Shown here in pieces: positions 8,088-16,256 of a stretch of DNA of 42,754 bases. The stretch lies in NCBI RefSeq assembly GCF_014212355.1, contig NZ_JACKXD010000009.1, positions 1-42,754 on the forward strand. Direction: 5' to 3'. The position numbers were made by a program, and so were the translations under genes. The stretch is from Halobellus ruber. GTDB taxonomy: Archaea; Halobacteriota; Halobacteria; Halobacteriales; Haloferacaceae. Under the pieces are notes generated by a model. That model had not been told where the DNA came from. It saw only the letters and a list, made by a program, of their open reading frames with translations, and ran no database searches. Every line of letters begins with the position of its first letter. The stretch's first letter is position 1.

Positions 8088-8774
8088 CTACGACAGGAGT
8101 TCCTTCAGCGCGCGGCCGTACGCCGACGGGGCGTTCGACCGGGCGTTTTCGAGCGCATCGCGGAGCACACTGGCGGCGTCGGTCGTCACGCCCTCGCCGT
8201 GGCCGACGAGCACGCGGTCGGGGGCGACCCGCGAGAGCTCCCGCCGCGGCGGGGTCAGCCGTAGCATCGGGTGGACGCCGAGCCGCTCGCCCGGCGCGCG
8301 GAAGTACGTCGCGGTGCCGACCGCTTCCGGGACGATCAGCGTGCCGTCGTCGTCGTGGGAGAGCCCGACCTCCTGCCACGGCGGGATCGCGCTGTCGCGG
8401 ATCCGGACCGCCCGGAACCCGGAGTCGGCGAGTTCGCCGCCGAACCGCTCGACCGGCGCGTCGAGGTCGCCGGCGACGCCGGACATCCACTGTGGGAGGT
8501 GGACCGCGACGTCGTGTCGCCTCGCGACCGCCGCCGAGTCGCGTTTGTGGCGGTCGAGGCCGACGACGACGCCCGCGACATCGCCGAACTCGGCGAGCAG
8601 GTCGTCGAGGTCCGGGGCGTCCACGGGATCGACGACCCAGACGCCGCCGTCGTCGCCGACGACCGCGTGGCTAGCCCGCTGCATCTCCTCGTCGGGGTAC
8701 GCGATCCACCCCACGCCCCGGTCCCATCGGTCGATCTCGCGGTACCCGTCGGAATCGCCGCCCTTCATCGGCAT
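8088..8774 (-). CDS. Metallo-beta-lactamase-fold-like protein lacking metal ligands
   Basis: The 228-residue protein has the strand order of the metallo-beta-lactamase fold (SHAVVGDDGGVWVVDPVDAP, then VAGVVVGLDRHKRD, a late VGHGEGV segment). The canonical HxHxDH metal site is not present; LDRHKRD occupies its place. It is therefore probably not a standard hydrolase and may act by binding, or with a different chemistry. Haloarchaea carry such proteins as conserved hypotheticals. A TATA-like GTTTATC on the minus strand (8799-8805) sits 25 bases upstream of the start. A second Met lies two codons inside. No linked partner gene suggests a pathway. Confidence 0.75.
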   Translation of the reverse strand: MPMKGGDSDGYREIDRWDRGVGWIAYPDEEMQRASHAVVGDDGGVWVVDPVDAPDLDDLLAEFGDVAGVVVGLDRHKRDSAAVARRHDVAVHLPQWMSGVAGDLDAPVERFGGELADSGFRAVRIRDSAIPPWQEVGLSHDDDGTLIVPEAVGTATYFRAPGERLGVHPMLRLTPPRRELSRVAPDRVLVGHGEGVTTDAASVLRDALENARSNAPSAYGRALKELLS

Positions 8775-8912
8775 ACTTCACTCTCCGAGTGCGACGGTGA
8801 TAAACGTCGCCGCTCCGGGACGGCCGCTCGGCCGGCCGGTGCACTCGGCCGACCACAGGAGGGTCGCGGCCCCGACCGGAAGCGATAGGGGACGGCGCCA
8901 CCCAGGTTCGGT

Positions 8913-9380
8913 ATGGGCTTTCGCCTCCGCGATCACACCGCCGACGTGGCCGTCGAGGCGACCGCCGACGACGTCGAGGGGCTCTTTGCGGCGGTCGCCG
9001 ACGGCCTGACTGCGGCCGCCTGCGACGACGTCCCGGAACCGGGGTCGGACGCGCCGGCGTTCGAGCTGTCGGTCACGGCCGAAAGCCGGGAGGCGGTGCT
9101 GTTCGACTACCTGGATCGACTCATCTACGAGCGCGACGTCCGAAGCGTCCTCCCGGTTCGGAACCGCGTCGCGATCGAGCCGCCGGGCGGCGACGTCGAC
9201 GGGACCCGCGGCGACGACGACACGGCCGACCCCGGGTCCGCGTGGCGGCTCGACGCCACCGCCCGGGGGGTCCCGCTGGCCGCTGTCGACGCACGGGAGA
9301 TCAAGGCGGTCACGTACTCGGAGATGCGGGTGGAGCCGACCGACGACGGGTGGACGGCGTACGTCGTCTTCGACGTGTGA
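8913..9380 (+). CDS. Archease, RNA ligase RtcB cofactor
   Basis: Archease helps the tRNA-splicing ligase RtcB become guanylylated and turn over during tRNA exon joining. The 155-residue protein has the family opening DHTADVAVEA, with the conserved Asp near residue 11 that helps bind metal, a helix with LFAAVADGL, and the closing signature EIKAVTYSEMRVE followed by AYVVFDV. A Gly/Asp-rich insertion (about 90-110) is a halophilic embellishment. No rtcB is in the window. Confidence 0.92.
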   Translation: MGFRLRDHTADVAVEATADDVEGLFAAVADGLTAAACDDVPEPGSDAPAFELSVTAESREAVLFDYLDRLIYERDVRSVLPVRNRVAIEPPGGDVDGTRGDDDTADPGSAWRLDATARGVPLAAVDAREIKAVTYSEMRVEPTDDGWTAYVVFDV

Positions 9381-9449
9381 GACGGTGCCGAACCCGCGTC
9401 GGACGGTCTCGGAACTTGTTTGTGTGATCCGTATCTTCACTTCCGTAGG

Positions 9450-10697
9450 ATGAACGACCGCGCCGTCCGCCTGTCCGCCGTCGCCCTCGTCGCCGCCGTG
9501 ATCCTGGCCGGGGTCGGGGCGACCGGCGCTCCCGCGTCGGCGCAGGGGGTCGACACGATCGCGGGGACGCAGGTCGACCCGGACGACGTCTCAATCGGGG
9601 TCGAACTCCGCGAGGACGGGGTGGCGGCGTGGACGATCGAGTACCGGGTGCGGCTCGACGACGACAACACAACGAAGGCGTTCGAGTCGCTGCGCGCGGA
9701 CATCGAGGCAAACGACACCCGGTACGTCTCGGAGTTCCGCGCGCGGATGGTGGCGACCGCCGACACCGCCGAGAACGCCACTGGGAGGCAAATGGAGATC
9801 CGAAACGTCTCCGTCGAGGCGTCCAGGGAGACGATCCCACAGGAGTACGGCGTCCTCACGTACACCTTCGTGTGGACGAACTTCGCGGTTGTCGAGGACG
9901 GATCGATCACGGCGGGGGACGCCCTGGCGGGCTTTTTCCTCGACGGCGAGACGTCGCTGCAGTTCACCTGGCCCGAGGGGTACGGCCTGGAGACGGTCCA
10001 GCCCGACCCCGACGACGTCCGGACGGAGTCGCGGATCGTCGTCTGGAACGGCCAGATCGACTTCGGCCCCAGCGAGCCGACGGTCATCGTCTCCGAGGGG
10101 GCAGCGGGCGGCACCGCGACGCCGGCTGACGGCGACGGAGGTGGGAGCGGTGACGGCGGAAGCGACGGTGACGGGAGCAGTATCCCGGCGATCATCGCCG
10201 CCGTGATCGCGGCGATCGTCGCCGGGGGGCTCGTCTACTGGTGGCGGGGGAGGGACGGCCAGGTCGACACCCCGGATCCGTCAGGGGGTGGCGGGGCCGC
10301 CGCGAGCGGGGCGACGACCGCAGACGAGCCGGGGGTGGACGCGACCGGGGACGACGGCGACAGGGTCGCAGCCGCGTCCGCGGGTGGGAGTGCCGACGAA
10401 GCCGAGGCGGACGCCGACGAGGTTGCCGGGGCCGCCGGCGCCGACGGGGACGGCGAGGCGCCCTGGGAGGACGAACTCCTGAGCAACCGAGAACAGGTGC
10501 TCGCGTTGGTGGAATATGAGGGGGGCCGGATGAAGCAGCAGGAGGTCGCGGGGACGCTGGAGTGGACCGACGCGAAGACAAGCCAGGTCGTCCGGAGGAT
10601 GCGCGAGGAGGGCGACCTCGACGCGTTCCGGCTGGGCCGGGAGAACGTGCTTGTGCTCCCCGACGAGGAGTTCGGGCCGAGCGACGAGGACGTATGA
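9450..10697 (+). CDS. Membrane-anchored protein with C-terminal winged-helix DNA-binding domain
   Basis: This 415-residue protein starts with a signal-like hydrophobic helix ending near the ASAQG sequence. An extracellular beta-rich domain of about 200 residues follows. A Gly/Asp/Ser linker leads to one membrane helix (PAIIAAVIAAIVAGGLVYWW) and then a long acidic cytoplasmic linker. The C-terminus is a MarR-like winged helix (LLSNREQVLALVEYEGGRM, then QQEVAGTLEWTDAKTSQVV and a recognition-type RRMREEGDL). The topology puts a sensor outside and a DNA-binding domain inside, a design known in several haloarchaeal families. The ligand and the targets are unknown. The start at 9450 is preferred because it begins the signal sequence. 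Confidence 0.85.
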   Translation: MNDRAVRLSAVALVAAVILAGVGATGAPASAQGVDTIAGTQVDPDDVSIGVELREDGVAAWTIEYRVRLDDDNTTKAFESLRADIEANDTRYVSEFRARMVATADTAENATGRQMEIRNVSVEASRETIPQEYGVLTYTFVWTNFAVVEDGSITAGDALAGFFLDGETSLQFTWPEGYGLETVQPDPDDVRTESRIVVWNGQIDFGPSEPTVIVSEGAAGGTATPADGDGGGSGDGGSDGDGSSIPAIIAAVIAAIVAGGLVYWWRGRDGQVDTPDPSGGGGAAASGATTADEPGVDATGDDGDRVAAASAGGSADEAEADADEVAGAAGADGDGEAPWEDELLSNREQVLALVEYEGGRMKQQEVAGTLEWTDAKTSQVVRRMREEGDLDAFRLGRENVLVLPDEEFGPSDEDV

Positions 10698-10779
10698 GGG
10701 GGGACGGTCGCCAGCGACTCCCCTGTGGGCTCACATAAACCGGCTTAATCGGGGTGAATCGGGCTGGAGGATACTGAGC

Positions 10780-10787
10780 TTATATGA
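10780..10787 (+). promoter_or_regulatory. TATA box before secreted coiled-coil protein
   Basis: TTATATGA lies 26-33 bases upstream of the ATG at 10813, the position expected for a leaderless haloarchaeal transcript. It supports 10813 as the start. Confidence 0.65.
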
Positions 10788-10812
10788 GGTCCCCGATCGA
10801 ACGGCGATCGTA

Positions 10813-11934
10813 ATGAGACCCCTGTTCGCGCTCCTCGTCGCCGCGGTCGTCGTGGTCGGGACAGCCCCGATCGGCGCCGCCGCGGTCGCGTCGCCGTCGG
10901 CCCTCGGGACCGGTCCGGGGCCGGCACAGACGGCTGACAACGGGACCGCGACGAGCACGCCGACGCCGAACACCACCGAGTCGAACACGACCGATACGTC
11001 CGACCGAACCGACTCCGGAACGAACGACTCGAACGCGGCGGCCGTCGAACCCGGCGCACAGTTGGCCGGCGTCGTTGCGGTCCAGCGCACCGAAGTCGAA
11101 AGCGAGGTGAGTTCCCGCGCGTTCGATCAGCGCGTCGCCGCCGCAGCGAGCAACGACTCGAAGGCGGCAGTCGTCGCGAGCGAGGTGAACGACAGCCGGC
11201 AGCGGCTCGCGGACCTCCGCGAGCGGCTGGAGGAACTGGAGTCGGCCCGCGAGGCGGGCGACCTCTCACAGGGCCGGTACCGGGCGAACGCCGCCCGGGC
11301 GGTCGCGGAGATCAACGCGATCGAGCGGCGGCTCGAACAGAGCAACGAGACCGCCGCGTCGCTGCCGGCCGCGGTCCGGGAGGCGAACGGCATCAACACC
11401 TCGAACATCGAGCGGCTCCGGACCGAAGCGCGCAACCTCTCGGGCCCGGAGGTCGCGGCGATCGCCCGGTCGATCGGCGGTGAGGGCTCCGGTCGCGGGC
11501 TGGGCGACAACGTCGGCCCGCCGGGACGGAGCGGCGAAGCGTCGGGCCCCGCCGGCCCGCCGGCGGGCGCGGGCAACGGTGACGGTCCTCCGGAGGATCG
11601 CGCCGGAAACGGCTCCGCCGGTGACGACGCGGCGTCGGACCGCGGCGCCGGGAACGAGGAGGGCCCCGACAACGCTCCGGGTACCGAGCAGCGCGGCTCA
11701 GGCGACGGCACCGGCAACGGCGACGGCCCACAGGAGTCCGAGGCGAACCGGACCGACCGTGAGAACGGCGGCGGGTCCGAGGGGGGCGACGGGCAGGAAA
11801 ACGCCGGAAACGGGAGCGGCAGCAACGCCGGGGGCGACGACGGGAACGGCGGCAGTAACGACAACGGGAACGGCGGGGGCGGCAACGCCGGTAGCGGCGG
11901 CCCGCCGAGCGACGGGAGCGGCGACGACGCCTGA
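10813..11934 (+). CDS. Secreted coiled-coil protein with Gly/Asn/Asp-rich tail
   Basis: The 373-residue product begins with a typical Sec-type signal (RPLFALLVAAVVVVGTAP, then AAAVA). A Thr/Asn-rich, potentially glycosylated spacer follows, with many N-x-T/S sites. The centre (about 85-230) is helical and coiled-coil-like (SRQRLADLRERLEELESA, INAIERRLEQ). The last 150 residues are low-complexity, dominated by Gly, Asn, Asp and Ser, and carry no anchor that I can see. The function is unknown; a cell-surface or shed structural protein is reasonable. The gene follows the membrane-anchored regulator by 115 bases on the same strand but has its own TATA box. Confidence 0.8.
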   Translation: MRPLFALLVAAVVVVGTAPIGAAAVASPSALGTGPGPAQTADNGTATSTPTPNTTESNTTDTSDRTDSGTNDSNAAAVEPGAQLAGVVAVQRTEVESEVSSRAFDQRVAAAASNDSKAAVVASEVNDSRQRLADLRERLEELESAREAGDLSQGRYRANAARAVAEINAIERRLEQSNETAASLPAAVREANGINTSNIERLRTEARNLSGPEVAAIARSIGGEGSGRGLGDNVGPPGRSGEASGPAGPPAGAGNGDGPPEDRAGNGSAGDDAASDRGAGNEEGPDNAPGTEQRGSGDGTGNGDGPQESEANRTDRENGGGSEGGDGQENAGNGSGSNAGGDDGNGGSNDNGNGGGGNAGSGGPPSDGSGDDA

Positions 11935-12041
11935 CCCGTTCGGGTGAGACGACCCGCTGACTGGGAGCGGGTCCGGTGCGTCGGGAGCGCGTCCCCGTCG
12001 CACCGTCCGGTTCCGTCCTACTATCGGATCTGATACTCGGG

Positions 12042-12054
12042 GATAATAGTTATC
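12042..12054 (+). promoter_or_regulatory. Palindromic promoter element GATAATAGTTATC
   Basis: A perfect inverted repeat, GATAA-TAG-TTATC, covers the TATA position 26-38 bases before the ATG at 12080. It may simply be an AT-rich TATA box, or an operator overlapping one. Confidence 0.5.
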
Positions 12055-12079
12055 GGAGCCGCGTCACTTGCGCCGAGTG

Positions 12080-12490
12080 ATGGAGTACGTCTACCCGATC
12101 TTCGGGTTCCTCGCGGGGATGGCGCTTGTCGCCACCAGCGTCTTCGCGGCGGTCGTCTACACCCCGACGACGTCCTCCCCGGTCGACTCCGCCGTCACGG
12201 CGTTCACCGGGATCACGCTCCAGCTCGGCGACTGCCTCGCCGTGTCGTCGGCAACGGCCGTCGTCTTCGATCTGCTGGACGGGTTCGGTGTCCGATTCTC
12301 GCTTCTGGTTCCGTTCGCCGTCGGCTACGCCCTCACGCACGTGATCGCCTACTACTCATCGCTGCGGATCACCGACGTACAGCGCCAGCCGCTGGATCCG
12401 GAGTTCGACATCCGGGAGAACCCGCTGCAGTTGGCGACCCTGTCGATCCCCGGGGCGCTGCTCCTCCTGCCGGCCGGTCGCCGGCGGTAG
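12080..12490 (+). CDS. Small multi-pass membrane protein
   Basis: The 136-residue protein has four hydrophobic segments: YPIFGFLAGMALVATSVFA, a second at about 40-62, a third at about 75-95 (LLVPFAVGYALTHVIAYY) and a last one near 117-131. It has no recognised motif. It is conserved in style with haloarchaeal hypothetical membrane proteins. ATG 12080 is chosen over an upstream GTG because the promoter element lies at the right distance and the protein then begins with MEYVYP. Confidence 0.65.
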   Translation: MEYVYPIFGFLAGMALVATSVFAAVVYTPTTSSPVDSAVTAFTGITLQLGDCLAVSSATAVVFDLLDGFGVRFSLLVPFAVGYALTHVIAYYSSLRITDVQRQPLDPEFDIRENPLQLATLSIPGALLLLPAGRRR

Positions 12491-12739
12491 CCGGAGACTA
12501 AAACGCCTCTTTGAGGCTCAGTCGGCTTTACATCGGATCCACCCGTAGCCGGAAGTGCCCCGGTTGGGCCGCCCCCGATCCGGTCCCCACCCCTCTGCCC
12601 CACTGGCCTTCGACCGGGAACCCTGCTGACGCACCCCCTCCACCGCGCCGGCGACGAACCCACCATCGTTGCACCCCCGCCGACCGTCGCGTCCGTGTGG
12701 TCCGACGGTGTTTTGAGTCGTGGCACCCTTCCTCGGCGC

Positions 12740-13159
12740 GTGGTGTACATCACCCGCGGGCTCCTCGCGGCGCTTCTGGAGATGGCGGCCGAGGCCGACC
12801 CTGACGGAATCAGCGTCGTGCTCGCGTCGACCTCGGCCGGGGAGTTCGAGTCCGAACTCGAACTCGAAAGCGAGACGCCTGTTCTGACGCACTTTTACTT
12901 CCCGGAGACCAGTGGGTCTGTGAATGCCGTCTTCGGCGTCGACCTCGGAACCCCGGCGGGCAGGGGGCGCGCCCGGTTCGTCTCCCACCCGGACGGCCGG
13001 CTGGCGGCGACCCGCGAGGACACCTTCGCGGCCGCGCTGGTCGTGGCAGTACCGCCGTGGGAGAGCGATTCGGTCGCCGCTTTCGACCGGAACGACCGGC
13101 GGCTCGACCTCGACGTGCTCGACGTGGAACCGCCCCAGGAGCGCCTGGTCGGGGAGTGA
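12740..13159 (+). CDS. JAMM/MPN-like domain protein with altered metal site
   Basis: The 139-residue protein resembles the JAMM/MPN+ isopeptidase fold (helix ITRGLLAALLEMA, strand ISVVLAS, then the metal segment). The canonical H-x-H-P-x6-S-x2-D site reads V81-S-H83-P, then T91-x2-D94. The first His is therefore Val and the Ser is Thr, so activity against ubiquitin-like SAMP conjugates is doubtful. Haloarchaea have active HvJAMM desampylases, and this could be a non-catalytic relative. Two adjacent GTG codons (12740, 12743) are candidate starts, about 30 bases after a TTTTG box. Confidence 0.65.
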   Translation: MVYITRGLLAALLEMAAEADPDGISVVLASTSAGEFESELELESETPVLTHFYFPETSGSVNAVFGVDLGTPAGRGRARFVSHPDGRLAATREDTFAAALVVAVPPWESDSVAAFDRNDRRLDLDVLDVEPPQERLVGE

Positions 13160-13171
13160 CGCCGCCGGGCG

Positions 13172-13384
13172 CTACCGGTCCAGGTAGCCCAGATCGGTCA
13201 GTTGTTCGGCGATGTCCTCGAACTCCGCCTCGGTGAGTTCGCCCTCGCGTTGGTACTGGATGACGATGCTCCGCAGGAGGAACCGCACCAGGTCGCTGGT
13301 GCTCGAGAAGCTGGTCCCCTCGATGGTCTCGTCCACGCGGTCGGCCAGGTCTTTCGGGATCGACACCGTGGTATAATCGGTCAC
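13172..13384 (-). CDS. Ribbon-helix-helix (CopG-like) regulator
   Basis: The 70-residue protein begins VTDYTTVSIPKDLADRVDET, the strand-helix of an RHH domain, followed by the second helix SSTSDLVRFLLRSIVIQYQ. RHH dimers place the N-terminal strands in the major groove of operator DNA. An acidic C-terminal helix (LTEAEFEDIAEQL) follows. The start is GTG at 13384. The gene is convergent with the JAMM-like gene (12-base gap) and divergent from the DUF5789-type gene, so it may regulate itself or the latter. Confidence 0.85.
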   Translation of the reverse strand: MTDYTTVSIPKDLADRVDETIEGTSFSSTSDLVRFLLRSIVIQYQREGELTEAEFEDIAEQLTDLGYLDR

Positions 13385-13510
13385 AGCTCCGAGGAGGGGA
13401 GCCGCGGACAAAACAGTGCGGACTCTGCGTGCGGCGCCGGCAGGGGGCCGCGGCCCTCGCCCGGCCCGGAGCCGGGGGTTTTTCTTTCCCCGCACCCCTA
13501 CCGACCGTCG

Positions 13511-13834
13511 ATGGCTGTTAGACCACCGCAGCAGGACGGCGACGAGCCCGACACCCTGGAGTTCGGCATCGCCGCGCTTTCGCCGCACCTCTCGAAGTCC
13601 GACCTCACGTTTCCCGCGACCACGGACGAGGTCGTGCGCGAACTCGGCGATCCCGCGATCCCGTACGACGCAAACGGGAACACGGTGCGGCTCTCGGAGG
13701 CGCTCGGGGCGGTCCGTGCGACCCAGTTCGACACCCAGCGGGAGCTTCTGGACGCGTTGCATCCGGTCTTAGAGGAGTATCGGGAATCGGGCGGCGGGAT
13801 CCTCTCGCAACTGCGGGCGTTGCTTCCGTTCTGA
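13511..13834 (+). CDS. DUF5789-like small haloarchaeal protein
   Basis: This 107-residue protein resembles the haloarchaeal DUF5789 family. The recognisable part is the strand DLTFPATTDEVVRELGDPAI, and a C-terminal amphipathic region (FDTQRELLDALHPVLEEY) follows. The function is unknown. A pyrimidine-rich TTTTTCTTT box 23-31 bases upstream fits a leaderless promoter. It is divergent from the RHH regulator. Confidence 0.7.
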   Translation: MAVRPPQQDGDEPDTLEFGIAALSPHLSKSDLTFPATTDEVVRELGDPAIPYDANGNTVRLSEALGAVRATQFDTQRELLDALHPVLEEYRESGGGILSQLRALLPF

Positions 13835-13885
13835 CGCCGCGTCCCGCCGGATCCGCACCGAGTCGGACCGCTGCCGCCCGGCCGC

Positions 13886-14296
13886 TCACGCGTCGCCGTC
13901 GCTCAGTACGTACCCGCCGAAGTCCTCGACGGTCCCGACTGGCGGCGCGCCGAACGCAAGCCAGACGTGCGTGGCGTCGTCGGTTCGGTTGAGCAGGTTC
14001 CGCTCGACGTCGGGGTGAACGCGGACGACGTTGCCCGCGGGGACGTCGTGAACTGTTCCCTCGATCGCGATCTGTCCGTCGGTCGTCGCGACGAACACCT
14101 CCTCCTGTCCGGGGGCGTCGCCGTCGGCGGCGTGGGTGTGCGGCGTGGTTACCTCTCCGGGCTGGACGAGCACCTGGTTGACCCGGAGTTCCGTCGCCCC
14201 GAGCGGGTCGGTCAGCTTCCGGACGGCGGTCTCGCAGGTGTTGAACGACTCCGTTTCGACCTTCGAGGGATCGACGACGCTGAACGAGTCGGCCAT
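13886..14296 (-). CDS. Cupin-fold protein
   Basis: The 136-residue single-domain cupin has the first metal motif around PGEVTTPHTHAADGD, then the second around GQEEVFVATTDGQ. A late segment, VPAGNVVRVHPDVER, supplies the second-motif His. The central strand pair is intact, so metal binding is likely. The substrate is unknown. Start ATG at 14296 is chosen because the upstream in-frame extension is low-complexity. It is divergent from a second, shorter cupin gene at 14404, with a 107-base shared promoter region. Confidence 0.8.
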   Translation of the reverse strand: MADSFSVVDPSKVETESFNTCETAVRKLTDPLGATELRVNQVLVQPGEVTTPHTHAADGDAPGQEEVFVATTDGQIAIEGTVHDVPAGNVVRVHPDVERNLLNRTDDATHVWLAFGAPPVGTVEDFGGYVLSDGDA

Positions 14297-14403
14297 ACGC
14301 GGATGGACGGACGCCCCCGGATTAACGCCCGTGGTCGGGGACGGCGAGCACCGGGATCGGCTGTCCACCATCTTAACGTGGATACCATCCGTACCACTGA
14401 ACG

Positions 14404-14721
14404 ATGTCCTACTCGAAAGCAACCTACACCGATGGCAGCGAGCGCGCAGAGGGGATGTACTTCCTCCGCGAGACGCTGGGCTGTGAGAGCCTGGGGGTCA
14501 CCGTCGTCGACGTCGAGGCGGGCTGGGCCGGGATGGAACACGACCACGAGGACCGGAACCACGAGGAGGTCTACTACCTCGCCGACGGCGACGCCGCCCT
14601 CGTCGTCGACGGCGAGGAGGTCCCGATGAACCCCGGCGACGCCGTTCGCGTCGATCCCGAATCGAGCCGACGGCTCCACGCGGAGGCGGCGAGCACGCTC
14701 GTCGTCGCCGGCGCGCCCTGA
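14404..14721 (+). CDS. Small cupin-domain protein
   Basis: The 105-residue cupin shows the first motif GMEHDHEDRNHEEVYYL (two His, Glu and further ligands) and the second motif VPMNPGDAVRVDPESSRRLH, with the canonical G-D turn. It is a minimal cupin of unknown substrate; metal-dependent dioxygenase, isomerase or plain sensor roles are all possible. ATG 14404 is directly preceded by the divergent promoter shared with the other cupin. The two proteins differ too much to be a recent duplicate. Confidence 0.82.
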   Translation: MSYSKATYTDGSERAEGMYFLRETLGCESLGVTVVDVEAGWAGMEHDHEDRNHEEVYYLADGDAALVVDGEEVPMNPGDAVRVDPESSRRLHAEAASTLVVAGAP

Positions 14722-14892
14722 TCGTCCGCGGCGCGCTCCCGCTTCGGCCGTTCCGCTCCCGAAAGCAGCAGCCGGGAGGCTGTGACGATCGCGTCGACGT
14801 AGCCCCCCTCGATGGTAGGCCGGTCGCGCCGCGACGACAGCGGGGGCCGGTCGGCCGACGCCGTTTTGCGTCCCGCCCTCGGAACGCCGGCT

Positions 14893-15681
14893 ATGTCCCC
14901 CGCCCACGACGCCGATTCCGAGCCGGATCCCGACGGCGACTACCCGCTGCCGTGTCTCGACGCCGACACCCTCGGCGACGCCGCCGCCCGCGAGCGCCGG
15001 ACCTCGGGGACCGCGCTCCGGGCAAGGGGGTCGGGTCGGACGTACAGCTACCGCGATTTCGTCACGACCTCGTACAAGGCCGGAAACGTGCTCCGACACC
15101 TCGGTGTCCGCCCCGGCGACGAGATACAGGTCGCATCCGAGCACGTCCCCGAGCCGGTGCTCACGTTCTACGGGGCGGCCCAACTGGGTGCGGTGACGCG
15201 GTTCGACACGGGGGTCGAGGGAACGCCCCCGCGGGTCGCGGTCGCGCCGGCCACGCGGGAGTCGGCGTTCGACCTCCCGCCGGGTCACCACCTCGCGGTC
15301 TACGGCGACCCGCCGACCGACCCGTCGGTGACACACTGGGAGGCGGAGGTGTGGAGCGAGAACCCCGCGGTTCACCCCGTCGCGGTCGAGGGGAGCGATC
15401 CGCTGTTCGCGGCAGAGGGTCGAACCTACACCCACGACGAGGTCGTCACAGCGGCCGCGGACGTGGTCGCCGACGCCGGCATCGACCCCGGGTCGGCGGT
15501 GGTCCTTCGCGGCCCGCTCACCGACCCCGCTGTCGTGATAGCCGGGGTCGTAGCGCCGATCCTGGCGGGTGCGACGGTCGTCCTCCCCGACGGCCGGGCC
15601 GAAATCGCTGCCGAAGGGGCGCCGATCGCGGTCGACGGGGAGCCCCGAAGGGTCTCGCTCGGGGACCGCGACGTCCCCTGA
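14893..15681 (+). CDS. Truncated acyl-CoA synthetase-like protein
   Basis: The 262-residue protein resembles the N-terminal part of AMP-forming acyl-CoA/acetyl-CoA synthetases: SYRDFVTTSYKAGNVLRHLG, a VRPGDEI loop and the FYGAAQLGAV helix. The repeated segment around GRTYTHDEVVTAAADVVADAG mimics the same start again. The AMP-binding core (the T-S-G-T-T/S-G-x-P-K motif) and the C-terminal lid with the catalytic Lys are missing. It cannot adenylate an acid by itself. It may be a stand-alone regulatory or degenerate paralog. Codon use is core-like and the frame is clean, so it appears to be a maintained gene. Confidence 0.6.
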   Translation: MSPAHDADSEPDPDGDYPLPCLDADTLGDAAARERRTSGTALRARGSGRTYSYRDFVTTSYKAGNVLRHLGVRPGDEIQVASEHVPEPVLTFYGAAQLGAVTRFDTGVEGTPPRVAVAPATRESAFDLPPGHHLAVYGDPPTDPSVTHWEAEVWSENPAVHPVAVEGSDPLFAAEGRTYTHDEVVTAAADVVADAGIDPGSAVVLRGPLTDPAVVIAGVVAPILAGATVVLPDGRAEIAAEGAPIAVDGEPRRVSLGDRDVP

Positions 15682-15765
15682 TGGACCCCTCGCGTCCGGT
15701 CCGGTGACGGGCGGCGCGGAGGGGAAACCGGGGGCTCCTTGTGGCCCGCAGTCCCACTCCGGAGT

Positions 15766-16212
15766 ATGAGCCTGGAAGTGGCGGTCGCCGTCCCGTTCAA
15801 ACAGCGCGGGACGACCCGGTTGGGGGAGGGGGAGTTCGTGGTCGCGCTCTCGCTGGACCGGAACTGGTTCTCCCCGGATCAGGCCAAGCGTCTGATCGAC
15901 GTGGCCGCGGGTCGCGGGCTTCTCGAACGTGCCGACGGCGAGGTCGTCGCGCAGTTCGACCCGCCGAGCGTGACCGTCCCGGAGGAGTACGCGCCCGACG
16001 AGTCGATCCTCCGGGAGCAATCGACCTTCGAGATGATCCTCGATGCCCTGGTGGCAGCCGGCCACGACAAACAGGACGCGGTCGCCGCGATCAACGAACG
16101 GCAGCGCCGCCTCGGGATCACAGTCGAGGCCGCGGCGGCGCTGTACGCGCGACGGCAGGGCGTCGACGTCGCCGACGCCGCCAGCGCGGCGGCCGAGCAG
16201 CTCGGCGAGTAG
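15766..16212 (+). CDS. DUF2240-type protein
   Basis: This 148-residue protein matches the haloarchaeal DUF2240 pattern. An N-terminal winged-helix-like segment (SPDQAKRLIDVAAGRGLLER) is followed by a strand AQFDPPSVTVPEEY and a helical C-terminus (ILDALVAAGHDKQDAVAAINERQ, then VEAAAALYARRQGVDV). The arrangement suggests a nucleic-acid-related or structural helper role, but no function is established. The downstream gene follows after 44 bases, so the two could be co-transcribed. Confidence 0.75.
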   Translation: MSLEVAVAVPFKQRGTTRLGEGEFVVALSLDRNWFSPDQAKRLIDVAAGRGLLERADGEVVAQFDPPSVTVPEEYAPDESILREQSTFEMILDALVAAGHDKQDAVAAINERQRRLGITVEAAAALYARRQGVDVADAASAAAEQLGE

Positions 16213-16256
16213 CACCGAACCGAGCGTTCTTGTCGCCGCATCGTGAATCCCGTCGT

